A DNA stretch of 64,000 bases from Azadirachta indica (GCA_022749755.1 CM040451.1:10119871-10183870), one strand, 5' to 3'. Shown: positions 17,850-31,591, counted from the stretch's first letter. Translations and numbers: made by a program. Notes: generated by a model not told the origin, from the letters alone.

Positions 17850-19288
17850 TAAGATTAAATTTGAGAGCATTTACACAAAATTTTGTCTCGAATTAGGTCA
17901 TTAACCATGGAGGTTGATTTCTTTGCAATTTTTGGACGAGAATCGAACGCAGAAACTAATATATTAATTAATAAGAAGACGGTGTCGTTTAAGATGCAAG
18001 TGGCGGTTCTCTCTCGAGGGACACGAGTTTTGTCCGGTTGGCAATGCTGCAATGATCAACTGGGGATTGACTGACTTGCTCAACGGTTTAAAAGCCCAAT
18101 AATAGATTAGCTCTTCCCTAGTCCCTACGTTGAATTTTGTTCGGAATTAATTATACGATTAAGAGGAAGTTTATCTTTCTGCGTAAGGTGAACAAAGCTA
18201 GTTGCGCGTCGTATACGCCAGAAGACTTTGAAATTGACGAGGTCAGCACATTAACTGTACCGTCAACATTAATTATGCACAAACATTATTCAAAGTTTTG
18301 AATGGTGTAAAATGGCGAGGACCACGATCGTTAACTTATGTAGCAGTGGACTGGAATCCCACTGCCAATTCTTTTTTTTTTTCCGACCAATATCAATAAT
18401 TATTTTATACTTCAGTTCTCATTTACATATTTAAGCGTTTTCATCGAGATATATTTATATATACACTTCTGCTTCTAGATCAAATTTGACATTCAATCTC
18501 TAATATTTGAATTTCGGGATTTACTTTAATTTATTGATTTACATTTCTAATTAAATTAAAAAAATATAAAAGCTACGGTAGAAAAAGAAAAAAAAAAAAA
18601 ACCTTACAAAAACATACATATACAAATATATAAGTACAGAAAAAGATAGTGCAACATCATCTCTTTCTCTTTCGGTGCAAAAACAGAAGCCAACGTCTAT
18701 GTCACCAATCTTTTTGGTTGTTATAGAAATATATTTTTTTGGTTCACTTTTTGGGTGTAATTCTCACTTCTCACTTCAATTTATCGAAACATGGGCACGT
18801 TTATTTCTTAACATTTTTTTCTACTTTTTGGAAATTTTAATTTGATTATTGGACGTGTTTGATGTTGAAATAGAAGTGAATATTTAATTCAGCTATCTTG
18901 TTAATTATTTTGAAATTATATATTCTTTTTAATTTGTTTCAGTTTTTAGGACGCAATCCAAACCCTAATTTTTCATTTTACACTGAAAAGAAATAAATCA
19001 TAACACCAAAAATTTGTTTTCTTAAAACTATACAGAGTGAAGATAGATGGGGTGAGATTTAATTAAAAAGCTGGTTACTAAGTTTTGTGTCTACAGTCTC
19101 ATTTTTAAATTGTTAGAGATCATTGCTTGGGCAACTCCAGAAATAAAACTGTGCATGCTTAAAATATCAAACGGTTATTATTTTGTTTCATTTTATTAGG
19201 TGCAAATAGACAAGAATTGCATAAAAATTATGAAGAGATTATGACAATTAATATTTTCAATATCCCTAGTGTCATAAATTTTTTATAT
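17850..19288. other. 3' flank of gene A, repeated elsewhere
   Basis: No gene is seen. It matches the 3' flank of A' (52720-53880). Its second half (about 18240-19285) also matches 35165-36265, so this flank occurs twice around the inserted block. Confidence 0.6.
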
Positions 19289-22200
19289 TGATGGGACGGA
19301 AAATGCAAATATAAACGAAATCAAAGTTTTAAAAATTTTTAAATGAAATTTTATTAAATGAAAGATGACTAAAGAATAATGGAGGGTCCCTATTCATAAT
19401 AGAGAAAACTTAAGTTTACTCAAATAAAAAAAATAAACTCCTACCAAAATAAGGAAACTAAAAATTAAAAAAAAATATTAAATAAAAATAAAAAGATTAC
19501 TCAAGTCATCTTACATCAGCTCCCTGCCAATTGGAAGTGAACTTATCCTTAAGTTCTAGAGGTATAACACTTCATCTTTATGATACTTATACAGGTCTAT
19601 TACATTAAAAGTGTTTAAAATATTCCAATCGTCTGGTAGTTGTAACACATAAACATTAATATTAATCTTCCTTGCAATACGAAGTGGCCGGTATTTTCTA
19701 TTCTACAATTTGTTATTAATCCCAGGAAACCTATTTTTGCGCAAATATGCCATTACAAGATTGCTTTCCTGGAACACCTTCTGTCGCCGATGTTAATCTA
19801 TATCTTGTTTGTATTTCTTATTGGCAACTTCCAAGTTAGCACGAATCTCCTCCTGTGTTTTTTGCATCTTCTCTGCCATGTTTTCTACAGTCTTGCTAAT
19901 TCTTGGTAGGGTTGGTAAAGTCACCAGGTTTAATGCATGACGGGGTGATTGCAAATAAATCACCTCAAATGGAGTTTTCTCAGTCGAACGATTCATCACA
20001 ATATTATAAACAAATTCTACCTGAGGCAACACTGCATCCCATTACTTAAGTTTCTCCCACAAATACAATGCAACATGTTTCCTAACGTTTGATTAACCAC
20101 TTCTGTTTGCCCATCAATTTGAGGGTGAAAAGTACTATTATACTACAATTTCCTATCAGATTTCTCCCATAAAGTATGCCAAAAATGATTAAAAAATTTG
20201 ACATCCTTATCTTGAGTAATAGACTTAGGAATGTCATGTAAATAAACCACCTCTTTAAAATATAATTCAACCACATGAGTTGCATCACTCGTTTTCTTAC
20301 AAGTAATAAAATATTTCATATTTGAAAAACGATCCACAACAATAAGGATAGAATCATTATCTTGTTGGGTATGTAGTAATCTTGACACAAAATTCATTGA
20401 CACATCCTCCCAAATATTTTCAGGCACGAGCGACGGCATATATAATCTAGTGTTCTGAACACATCCCTTGGTCACTTGGCATACTTGGCACTTCTACACA
20501 ATTCTTCCTACATCTCATTTAATTTGCGGCCAATAATACCTCTCTTCCACCAAAGCAACTATCTTGTCTCGCGTACATGACTAACCAAACCACCATCATG
20601 TAATTCCCTATTAACTACTCCTGCAAGGAATAACAAGGAATTGATAACATGTTGCTTTAAACAGATAACCGTCGTGAACAAGAAAATTTACTGCTCGTTG
20701 ATTATGGTTACACTGATCCCAAATTGTGTAAAAATTTTCATTAGTTGCATACTACACTTTCAGTACCTTAAACCCAATTATTTCATTTCTCAAGGTTATC
20801 TGTAAAGTGGCTCGCCTACTTAAAGCATTAACTACCTTATTTTGTTCTCCAGACTTATGCTTCAATACAAATATAAATTTCTACATAAATAACACCTACA
20901 TAGCATGCACTTTATTCAAATAATATTGACTATTGATATACTTAAATGTTTGGTGATCATTATAATGCATAAACTCCCTCTAAATCAAATAATATTCCCA
21001 ATGCATCAATGTCTCGAATACTGCATAAAATTCGTGGTCGTATGTAGACCACTTTTGCTTAGCAGCACACAACTTTTCACGTAAATACTCTATAAGTCTA
21101 CCTCCTAACTGAAACACCACCAATACCTATCCCTAAAGCATAATATATATTTCAAACACCTTGTCAAAGTTAGTTAGTACCAATACATGAGCTGTACAAA
21201 GTTTTTTGTTTAAGATAATAAAACTCTTATTTTGCTTATAACCCCCAGTTAAATTTTCTCCTTTTTCATGCATTTAGTAATAGTTGTTGCGACAATGCTA
21301 AAATTATGAATAAATTGACGATAAAATGTCACTAATCAATGAAAACTCCTCACTTTACCGATAGTCTTTTGTGTAGACCAATCTCGAATTATTTTAACCT
21401 TAGACTCATAAACTATAATGCCGTTAGCACTAATTACAAACCCCAAAAATACCAAATTGCACTACATAAAACTATGCTTTTTGAAGTTGACAAATAACTT
21501 ATTTTCACTAAGTGCTTTAAACACCTCCCTCCAATGCACTAAATGACTTTCTTTATCATTGCTATCAATTAGGATGTCATCAAAATTTACCACGAAAAAC
21601 TTGAAAGCCAAGGGCTTCAATACCTGATTCATAAGTTGCATAAAGGTGTTTGGTATATTCAATAAATCGAAAGGTATTACTATCCATTCATACAATCCCT
21701 CTTTACTCTTAAATGTTGTATTCCATTTATCTGAAAGTTTAATGCGAATTTAATGGTAACTGCTACACAAGTTAAGTTTGGAAAACACCTTTACTTCTCC
21801 AAACTAGTCCAATATATCTTGTAACCGTAGGATCGAAAACCGATACCTGATAATTATTTTGTTGATTACTCTGTTATCCATGCATATCTGCTAACTACCA
21901 TCTTTCTTAGGGATTAGAAGTGTGAAAACTGTACAAGAGCTTTTCCTCTTTCGAATAAACCACTTCTTAAGTAGTTCATCTACTTGTTTATGCAAAATCA
22001 CATGCTCCTTGAGACTTATTCTATAATATGGTAATTTAGGATAACTACCTCTAAGCACAAAATCAACTCTATATTTTATATTTCATATAGATGCTAACCC
22101 ATCTAGCATCTCCTCTAGAGTTACATCAGAAAATTTTGACAGTAATGGTTGTACAACATCATAATCCTCCATCATCAGTTTCAATTCCTCATCTTTTACT

Positions 22201-24190
22201 ACCATCATGCAACCCTCACAATATTCCTATATATGTCTCTCAACTATAGTTAAAAAGTTTGTCCCCTTTACTTTAAGAACTTTTTGCACCTTCTTGTTTT
22301 ACTCATTGGCATTAGTGCTATTTTCTTTCCATTCTACCAAAACTTATAAATATTTCATCATCCCTTATGCGTTACATCAACGTCATATCGCTATAGTCTT
22401 CTTAACAACACATGACATGCATTCATATCTATAACATCACATAACACATCACTTTTATTAAATTTTCCAATCAAAAAAAGAAGTTTTCACATTTTCAGTT
22501 ACACGTGTTTCAGTTCCTTTTTTTTATCCAACTAATTTTGTAGGGTGATTGATGTTTTTTCGTAGGTAACTCTAAAACGTTCATTAATGCTTTAGACATT
22601 ATATTCTCGCTACTATCACTGTCAATTATGACCTTGCACACCTTATTTTTAATCGTTCCCCTTATATGAAAAATTTTATTTTGTTGTGTTTCTTTTTCTA
22701 TTTTAAGTGCCAATAATAGCTTCTGCACGATACAAGAAATGACTTTTCTTTCAACACCATCAGCCACATCAACCTCTTCTCTGTCAACCTATTTGCCTTC
22801 ATCATCTTTTACTGTAACCTCTACATAATGTGTCACATCTTTATTTTTCCCATATTTTAGGCATTTATTGGATTTATGTCTAGGTTGTTGACATTTATAA
22901 CATTTGCTTGACATTGGCTTCATATACAAGTTTCTAATTTGTTGTTGAGTAGTTCATAGGTTATCCAGACTATCTCTTTGCCTAAGTTCTCTTTCACTCA
23001 TATTTGGTACTACACCTTTATCTTGTGGTGCTTGGTCTAATGCAGTCGAAAATTATCGTGTTATGCTTACGATTTAATAACAAGTCGCTTTAATTGCCAC
23101 TTCAGCTTCCTTGTCTTATTCATAACTTCAAAAAAATTCCAAATCGTATACATGTCAAGTTTGCCTTATATATCAATTCACAACATTCCATTGAATTTGG
23201 CAACCAATTGCATTTTGACTCTTTCAAGTTGTTTCTAGGACAAAACCTATAAAATTCTTCAGTATATTTGTCAACTAAATGATTTTTCTGTTAATAATTA
23301 TTTAATTACTTGAATAAATCCTACTCATAATTAGAGGGCAAATATTGAGCCTTCATCTTCAATTTCATGCGCTCCAATGACTTAATTATGTTTTTTCTTT
23401 CACATTGTCATTTATTTTACACCTGCTACCACCAAGTGAATACATCCCCTTTCAACTTCACGGCTACAAATTTTATTTTTTTTTTCATCTAAGTTGTCCA
23501 TATAATCAAAAAAATTATCTACATCTACCAATTAATTAAAGAAATTTTCTACGTGTAAACTCCTTCCAAACACAGAATGGTCTAGAGTTACCTTATAATT
23601 ACCATAATTCTCACTTCCACTTATCCTAATAAAATTTTGGTCAATTATATCTTCATCTGAATCCCCATCTCTCTAAATCTGTCGTGACTAATGCCAAATG
23701 ATTATAGCACTGGTGTTGGACGATGGGGCAAACTCTCTCTATACTCATGTTCAATTATCTTGTTGTTGCCTAGTTTTGGCCTCTCCAACCTTCGATCAAA
23801 ATCTGTCAATTCTTGATGAAGAGTTTAAGTAAATTTCTTAGCAGCCGTCCTTCCAGCTTTTAAAGTTATTGCACGAATAGCCTCTACTATTAGCGCTTGT
23901 ACCCCTTAAACATCGTTAATAGTATGATTGTTCCTGTATCATTGCTTCATATCATTGAAATTCCTACTTTGATACCAATTGACAAAGCGAAAAATATGAA
24001 GATAAACGAAACCAATGTTTCAAAAGTTTTTGAATAAAATTTTATTGAATGAAAGATAACTAAACAATATTGTAGATTCCCTATTTATAATATAGAAAAC
24101 CTAAGTCTACTTAATAAGGAAAAATAAACTTTTACTAAAATAAGAAAATTAAGAATTAAAGAAAAACATATTAAATAAAAATAAAAAGCC
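19289..24190 (-). mobile_element. Degenerate Ty3/gypsy LTR retrotransposon
   Basis: Read on the minus strand, the order is LTR, primer-binding site, gag, protease, reverse transcriptase, RNase H, integrase, LTR. This is the gypsy order. The two LTR-like repeats match at about 23979-24190 and 19289-19500, around 210 bases recognisable. The sequence next to the right repeat reads TTGGTATCAAAGT on the minus strand, close to the initiator-Met tRNA primer site. Gag has a CCHC knuckle CYKCQQPRHKSNKC near 22890; protease has VIIDSDSSENIMSK near 22620; RT has [10 protein letters not shown] near 21590; RNase H and an HHCC finger lie at about 21130-20480; the integrase core spans about 20475-20143 and its tail 20032-19793. 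Many stops and shifts make it non-autonomous and dead. Confidence 0.85.
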
Positions 24191-24285
24191 AAAAAATATT
24201 TACCCTAACCCTTAAGGATATATCTACTATCTTGGATTTAGCTATTTTGAGAGACGAAAACCCTTGAAGTATCCAATTGTCGACA

Positions 24286-25854
24286 ATGGAAGAGCAAGTG
24301 GAAAACTTTTCTAATTACTTTCTTTAATAGCCAAAGTTCTACACGTCCTACTTATCTAAACTGGACTAAGTATTTTTGGGGTTATGTTGTTGACAAGGTG
24401 TTTATTCCTAGTAAAGGGTAAAACTCAAGCCATCGTCTAGAGGTTATGATTACTCAGTAGTTGAGTCCTTTCTTCTTCAAAAATAATTTAGTTGATGCTA
24501 TCCAGAAATGAACTTTTCCTTTGGCCATTTATCTGGCTCATTGTCATTGCTTTTCTTTGGCGACTTTGTATTAGATATACTTTATCACTAGCTTAATTTG
24601 ATTCATTTGGATGAGGTAGAGGGAACTAGTCATCGTATTATTGATTCTCCTGTTGATGCACACTTTCTTTAGATATTTCTTCTAGAACGTTTTCCATATT
24701 ATGCTTACCCTTTACTTAATGTTGCCCATATGAAGAAGGATGCTCTTCACTCTTTTTTACCTTTTTCTAAGGATACATTGCCCCTCAAATTTCCTTTACG
24801 CATACGTTAGTACTACTAACATCCTTATCGTGGTGATTTGTTGGTTCATATGGATAATAAGGATGGTTTCTCTTTTCGTCTATATTAAATGTTGTTTAAT
24901 TCCTTTTACTTTCCCAAATTTGCCAAGTTATTCCATTTGAATGGTGTTCGTCAAGTCTATATGCATCTTGATAATGACTATCTACGCTGTGGTATTTATT
25001 TTGTAAGTTATTGGCCAAGTTGGCTCTTTTATATTGATACTCATGGTGTTACCTCTTTGTTATCTTAGCAACCTCATCGAGTTTGGAAGCAATTTAGTCA
25101 TGATATGATACCTCCTTAGTCCATGCCTCCAGCTCTGTCTCTCGAAAAGGTTGTTGATCATTACACTGTGTCCAAGCTTGCTAGTCACCCCAAGCTGCAT
25201 TCTAGAGATGTTACAGTTGCTGGTATTGATATGTACGGCATGTTCACTCCTTTGTACTGTCAATATTAGAGGCATTTGCGCTTGTCTCTTGTTAAACATG
25301 CCAGGTCATCTAGAGGATTTAGCAGGCATGGATTATCAAATTCCTCATGATCATTTGAAAGTTAGTTTTGCTTCTACCATCTAAAATGCAAGAAAGCAAA
25401 AGCTTCCTTATACTACACTAAACACTATTCTGACCACCGTATAGTTATTGAGGTTACTGCCCAGCGCACACTAGGACAAGTAGAAGATCCTTCAATGGCT
25501 TATCCCCTAACTGCTTTTGAAGTTCCTGTTGCTTCTTCTGATTTTGAGAGTTTTTCTAGAATTCCTAGGAGTAAAAGCTCATTGACTACTCCTAAATCCG
25601 CTCCTAATGGAAAATCAAAAAGTTTTGCCAAGGTTTTAACTCCAAAACTAAATCCTCTTAAGGAGAAAATTGCTCCTCCCAAACCACCTCCTCATATTCA
25701 GTTTAGAATGAAGTTTTACCACAAGTTTATCAAGCAACCTAAGGTAATCAATCAGCCCGTGGTGGTTTCTTCAAGCAGTGATTTTTCTATCTCTAAGAAT
25801 TCATATTTTTCAAACGAGTTTTCCATCAATGGTGAAAAGAATGAATCTATCTAG
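24286..25854 (+). pseudogene. Decayed plant-mobile-domain (transposon-derived) ORF
   Basis: The plus-strand frames show scattered segments such as HLDEVEGTSHRIIDSPV, HPYRGDLLVHMDNKD, GVRQVYMHLDNDYL and QPHRVWKQFSHDMIPP. These resemble the aminotransferase-like plant mobile domain found in transposable elements and their domesticated derivatives. In-frame stops interrupt it many times. The last 119-codon open stretch (25495-25854) is Ser/Pro/Lys-rich and resembles the low-complexity tails of such proteins. It starts just beyond the gypsy LTR and could be part of the same nested insertion. Recognition is from memory of family motifs, so moderate confidence. Confidence 0.55.
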
Positions 25855-27256
25855 AAACCACATGAGGTAGCTTCTCCTTGCCTCTTTTTTTCTTTTGGTT
25901 TTGCTATGTACATTTTCTTCTAATCTACCTTACTTTGCTTCCCTCCCTAACACCACCCCCCCTCCCCCATCTTTTTTCTTTTTGGCTGCTGCTCATACTG
26001 AGAAAGCTTTATAAGGTTAAAAGAGGAAGACTAGTCTGCCTTCTCCTCCTGTAGCTAAAAAGTTGTTTTCTAAAGTCCCAAAGAGTGGCTCTTCTACTGA
26101 TGATGGCGACGATGATGATGATGGAGGATCTCCCCCTGTTTCTTTGAGCCGAGGTTGGTCATGGCGCTACACCTTTTCTCCAACAATGATGATGATAGAG
26201 GATCCCCCTGTTGCATGCGTTAACCAAGCCTATTTAAGAATAACCAATGTCGTTAACTAAGCCTTCTATTTATATAATAATTATTTCTTTAATTTGTATT
26301 TAAGTTTTAGATACAAGATCCATTAGCTTCCTAAATATAATTAAATTAAAAATGTTGAGAATTAACTCTCGAGTTCACAACGTTAAGACATTTATGGAGA
26401 TCAAAATCCTTAAAATATGTTAAGGTTGTATTGAGATTTATCTTTCAGTAATCATCACTGAGACTCACGCAAATCTTTATAAAGGTCAACAATAGTCAAA
26501 CCTCTTGATGTTTCATACATTCATTAACGTGATTATGGCATTTTTGTTGACTTTGTGATCATTTTGATCTTTTAAGGTCAGAGACCTCTACTAAGCTTTA
26601 GATTAAAAAGATCTCATTAGATAGAGGAGACTATGTTTAGAATGATTTATAAATTTTGTTTATTCATTAGAAACTTCTGAGGCCTTTTGATATCTATATC
26701 TTAAAAGTAAATATTTGTGGAGCCACGTAATAGCTCTCTTGATGAGCAAATGACCTCTAAAGTTGTCTAGAGCTCTATTAATAACTTCTAGAGTTGTCTA
26801 AAAGCTCACGATGTATCTGCTAAGTCAAGCTTATATCATCAGGGCTTTATAAAGTTCCATTATCCAATCTCCAAAACAGTGGGAATACTCCATTATAAAG
26901 TCTTTATTGATGTCATGAAGCGATTTCTATGCATGTCTTCCAACCAAAAGATACGTTGCTGCTATATTTGGTAATCTCAAAAACAACTACCAGTCATATA
27001 GGTTTAGGAAAAGAAGGGTAGCAAGGGAGAACCATTTTCCAAAGCACTAAATCTCTAGCGAATGTTATTGCAACTTTTGGAGACTGAAGAGAAAAATATA
27101 CCGTACCGATGTGCTTTGTTAAAATAAATCATAGCTCTTAGCTTCCACCTTTATTTCCAACAAGTATATGAATTGATTGATTTCGTTACAAGGAAATCAT
27201 TGAAGGAAGAAAAATAAATAAATTAAGAGCATATATATGTGAGTAGGCGAACAAAC
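25855..27256. other. Intergenic, no gene recognised
   Basis: AT-rich sequence after the mobile-domain remnant. A GATGATGATG-rich stretch at about 26095-26210 gives a short acidic open frame without family features. I see nothing else that can be supported. Confidence 0.5.
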
Positions 27257-27450
27257 CAAATAGGAAGGGATCAAGGCTAGTATTGGCCATGTACTTGTAG
27301 ACTAAAAGCTTTTGCTTCTTTCCAGTAGTTTCCCAGAAGTTTCACTAGATTTTTAGGTTGAAGCTTGCTATTTAAGATCACTTCATTTGATCGAACTCCT
27401 TCAAACCTTGCCCTTGATCTCTATGGAAGTCTTTTAACTGCAGTGTGTTT
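27257..27450 (-). pseudogene. Isolated kinase exon, lectin/S-domain RLK type
   Basis: On the minus strand the sequence reads AVKRLP, a stop, then SNEVILNSKLQPKNLVKLLG, and after a shift YKYMANTSLDPFLFG. It ends at a GT donor (27256-27255). This matches the kinase exon holding the catalytic Lys, the alpha-C helix and the hinge region of S-domain or G-type lectin receptor kinases (consensus like [18 protein letters not shown] and YEYMPN.SLD). It is distinct from the CRKs around it. One stop and at least one shift are present, and neighbouring exons were not found. Confidence 0.7.
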
Positions 27451-27994
27451 TCAATTTGGCAATTAAGCCAAAAAGCATTTATAACTTTGTATCCTTTTCA
27501 TCTTTAGTGCATGCTGCGATCAACCATCCAAAGAGAAGGAAAAACAAGGCAAATTATAAAAAAATTATTGTGTTGGCAAGGATCATGTTGCAAGATGAAG
27601 AAAGACATATGATTGTATACATTCAATTAACATTAATCTGCCTTAAAATACAACGTTTCTTCAATTTCTTGTTTGGTCAGATTCAAAGGAAGCTGTTCAA
27701 AAGATTTAAGACATTGTGGCTTGCTAATTAGATTTTAGTATAATCAACAGGCTTTTTTTAAATTTAATGAATAATTAGATTTGGACTTGAGCTTGACGTT
27801 GGACTTTTCTCCTCGACCTCACTGAAAATAATAAGAGATTTGGTAGCGTGCAATTGGAATAGACTCCAAGATTAGGGTTTTTTTTTCCTTTATTCAACAA
27901 TTCAGAAAGGAAGAAATATGTTATACATTTCCCCTTCTCGTACTTTGAACATGTAAAGTCAATTAACACCAGTGAAAGTTTTGAAATATAATGA
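27451..27994. other. Intergenic, no gene recognised
   Basis: An open frame at 27456-27731 encodes 91 residues rich in Lys, Ile and Phe with no recognisable motif. I regard it as chance. Confidence 0.45.
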
Positions 27995-28420
27995 GGGTCT
28001 GTTTGGTATAACTTTTCAAATAAAACTTTTAAAAGTAGAGTTTTTACCTGTAAAACTTTTATAAGTAGAGCTTTTAACAAAAGTTTATTAATCGTTTGGT
28101 TGTCACAAATAACTTTTGAGAAATTTTTGAGTAATTATTTTAATAGATAAATTTTTAATATTTTATTTTAAAGAAATAATTTAAAATTTTTAAAATAAAG
28201 TAAGGGTATTTTAAACAATTTTACCTTTTAAAAAAGTTGGAGAAGTTCTACTATCAAAAGCCCAAATTTTGGGTTTCTTCCAATAGAAGAAAAATAGTTT
28301 TATTAATTCTCAAAAACTCTTTTCCATTGTCAACTAAACAATATTAAAAAATTTAAAAAGAAATTTTATCATTTAAAAAACTCTTTTGTTCAATGAAAAA
28401 GTTAAATCAAATAGGCACTG
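27995..28420. mobile_element. MITE-like element with terminal inverted repeats
   Basis: The left end GGGTCTGTTTGGTATAACTT pairs imperfectly with the reverse complement of the right end (AAAAGTTAAATCAAATAGGC). The interior is AT-rich and non-coding, and total length is about 426 bases. A second copy is at about 35530-35917. The superfamily (hAT or Tourist-like) is unresolved because target duplications are not clear. Confidence 0.65.
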
Positions 28421-28795
28421 GGTCAGTTTGAACCCACGCAAGTTCTGGAAGGCAAAGCCACCCTAGACCCACAAAAGTTCTCAAAGACAAAACCACCTTG
28501 GACGCACCTTATTAAACGTTTAACACTTATGACTTGTAGACTAAATGATCTGATGAAGGAAAGTTGAGAATTACAAGAGCTGACGAATTCTTATTGGAAT
28601 ATATGTATCTATCAGTAATATAAATAGTGTTCAACATTAAAAGGAATTGATATGTAGGAAGATAATTGTAAAACTATATTCATCAGATGGGTGTGGTCCT
28701 AACTGTAAATCTCAAAATGATAAAATCACGTCTCCTGAAAACAAATAACTGCAATAAGTTCAGAACATGTTTACAAACAATGCCAATTCCCAATA

Positions 28796-31591
28796 TTATC
28801 TAGGATCTAGTTCAGTAATTGAAGCATCGTTTACTGACAATGGGAGAGTTTCAGTCCTAGAGTCATTGAATTCTGAGTCGTGAATTGTAGCCCATTGAGG
28901 ATGATAGGTCTGATTCAATAGTGTTGTGCATAAAAAATGCTGGTTCTGAAGGTACAGGAAGAGTGAGAGAATAGCTATTAAGCATTAGAACAATTGAAGC
29001 CATTGTTGGTCTGCTAGCTACATTTTCGCCAACACATAGTAATCCAATGTGAATGCATCTTATCATTTCAGTTCATGAACCATTAGTCAGAGTGGGATCT
29101 ATCATATTCATCATTGTCCCTTCCCTCCAATTTTTCCATGCCTGTGCAAGAATTCAAAATGCATAAATGGGAGATAATTTTTTATCCAATTCAATGTTCT
29201 CTGCCGCAAAAGATGGAAATGTTTCCATGTTTTTTCATACTGACAAAGCTTAAAAAGTCTTCTACAATTTCTCCATCCCGGAAACAATTGTTTCGCTGAC
29301 CACTTGTTATCTCCAGAACCAACACTCCAAAACTAAAAACGTCCGATTTTACTGAGAATTGTCCATGCATTGCATACTCTGGAGCCATATAGCCGCTGCA
29401 TTAATTTCAATTTGAATGGTGAGTCAGAATTTTGCTAGAATTTGGTCCATTTGCAAGATTAACTTTATATATGTGTATATATACTCACTAAGTTCCCACA
29501 ATTCTACTAGTATTGCCTTGAATTTCATCCATCTCAAACAATCTAGCCATCCCGAAATCTGCAATTTTAGGATTCATCTCTGCATCTAATAAAACATTAC
29601 TAGTTTTGAGATCTCGGTGAATAATTCGAAGACAAGAGTCTTTGTGAAGGTAAAGAATTTCTCGAGTAATGCCTCCAATGATTTTATAACACCTTTTCCA
29701 ATCTAATTGTGCACGTCTTGTTGGATCTTCACATTCATGCAACCACATATCATTCACTGTACTGAAATGATAATTTATGCACATATAATATGGAGTAGCG
29801 GCAGAATGAAATTAAACATACCGAAAATGAAGTGATCCAGGCTTCTGTTAGGCAGCAATTTATAGACAAGAAGTCTTTCGTTCCTTTCCAAAGAGAAACC
29901 ATGCAGCCTGACTAAATTTCGATGTTGAAGCTTCGCCACTAACATGACCTCATTCTTAAATTCTAAATCTCCTTGCCTGGAACCCCTAGAGAGCCTTTTC
30001 ACAGCTATTTCTTCTCCACTGGGAGGTCTACCCTGCAAGTACATCAGAATAATAGTAAAGAGTTTGAGCTTCTGAATTAAACATGTTATATCTATTTCTT
30101 CTAACCTTGTAAACAGCGCCAAATCCTCACTGTCCAATCTTATTTGCATCAGAAAAGTATCTATTGCAACTCTAATGGTATTGAAATCGAATTCCAAGGA
30201 TTCTGCTCTATTAATTTGACCGACAGCTACATCTTCACCTGCTGTAGGGAACATTAGTTCATATATATATATATATATACGGGCGGTGACATCCAAAATT
30301 GCTTGATACTTATAGGAGCACATTAATATTTATTGAACCTATGTTTTTTTAACAAGGAAAAGAGAAAAACGCATTGTCATGACTTACTTTCAACTTTATC
30401 CTTTCTCTTCTTCTTTCTTAGGAAGACACAGACGCAGATGATAAGTATTACAATACTAACTGTTGGAACAACGGCGATGATGACAGTTCGAGCAGTGTTA
30501 CTCCCATTTCCAGCCAACAACTGGAAGTCTATCATTAATCAAAGAATAGCAGCTTACTGCAAGTTGAAGTTTAACTGATCCAAGAAGCAAAAATTCATTG
30601 TCCACACCAGGCATGTATGCAAAGGAAATCGCTTATCATAAGTTGACTTATGTACAAAATTCATTTCAAACAAATAAACATGAAAACAAATATACACAAA
30701 AAGCAGTTTAAAATTAATGAGAAATCGTGGCAATTTTTTTAATAATTTTAGACCAAGTGAAAAAAGATGTAGTCATGTAATTCAGTATGTATTTTCAGAA
30801 GCGATCTACAGATTTAAATATGCAATCTGAGATAAAATCAAACCTTCAGGCGATAGAGAATAAGCTGCTGGTAGCACCAATTTTGGCGATGGTGGTGGTA
30901 AGTTAGTTGTTGGCTCATTTAAACGCTCAATCTCAAACCTGCAATTACAGCTGGGTTGAATAACTCTTCCTCCTTGCTTCCCATTACAAGAAGCTGGAAT
31001 TTGTCTAATAGCTCCGTCCGGGCAATCAGGGCACTGCTGCTCAGATAAATCAGGAGTACACTGCACAAGTGCATATATTCCCCGAGGCAGCTGTCATTCG
31101 TAATCCCCTCAGTAACGTTTGCAGCGCCCGGTTGAACGAGCTCACGTAGACCGTCACATTATTCAGATTCCACATGTAGAAAGTAGGATCACCTTCCTAA
31201 AAATAGATTTGTTCGAGTATCGTAGCATACATTCATCATACCATCCAATCGCTTCCTTTTGGTCGGGACAAACTTCCAAGATCTTCTGAGTTGCGTTTCT
31301 GATAAAATCTCGACAGCCATCGGGACGAACATCTCCTCTACAAAGAACAATTACAGTCACTTCATCAGGTTCTTGACCAGCAGAAACATTGCAAAATCCA
31401 TAATCTATAACGGTGTTAGAGGAGACAGAAGAGAAGATGCTGTTGAGGTCCGTTCGATAGGCGCTGTTACTTGTGTAGTTACCAACATTATTCGAACACC
31501 TGTGATATAAGAAGTCTCCCTGGGCATTAATGGAGAGAACAAGAATGAGAAAAGAAAAGAGAAAAAGCCGTCCTGAGTAGCCCTTCGCCAT
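28796..31591 (-). pseudogene. CRK pseudogene 5 (WYDxCMLRYSN sub-lineage)
   Basis: A complete seven-exon CRK skeleton. Exon 1 (31591 to about 30845) starts with a signal peptide and DUF26-1 (motif CRGDVRPDGCRDF, where the third Cys is lost), then shifts frame after YSNKSIF near 31198. It lacks about 15 codons before the second motif, near 31090. Exon 2 (about 30525-30390) still encodes a clean transmembrane segment. Exon 3 has a TGA inside the glycine loop near 30128 and frameshifts. Exon 4 (about 30032-29822) and exon 5 (with HRDLK and DFG, about 29757-29488) are largely open, as is exon 6 ([14 protein letters not shown], about 29396-29235). In exon 7 the tail shifts, but a family ending LPLSVNDASITELDPR is readable in another frame, ending at 28796-28798. 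The WYDECMLRYSN segment groups it with the plus-strand genes to its right, not with the left CRK array. Confidence 0.9.

Noticed and set aside
27456..27731. 91-codon open frame right of the kinase fragment
   Set aside because: No motif, AT-driven composition, and it does not continue the kinase on either strand.
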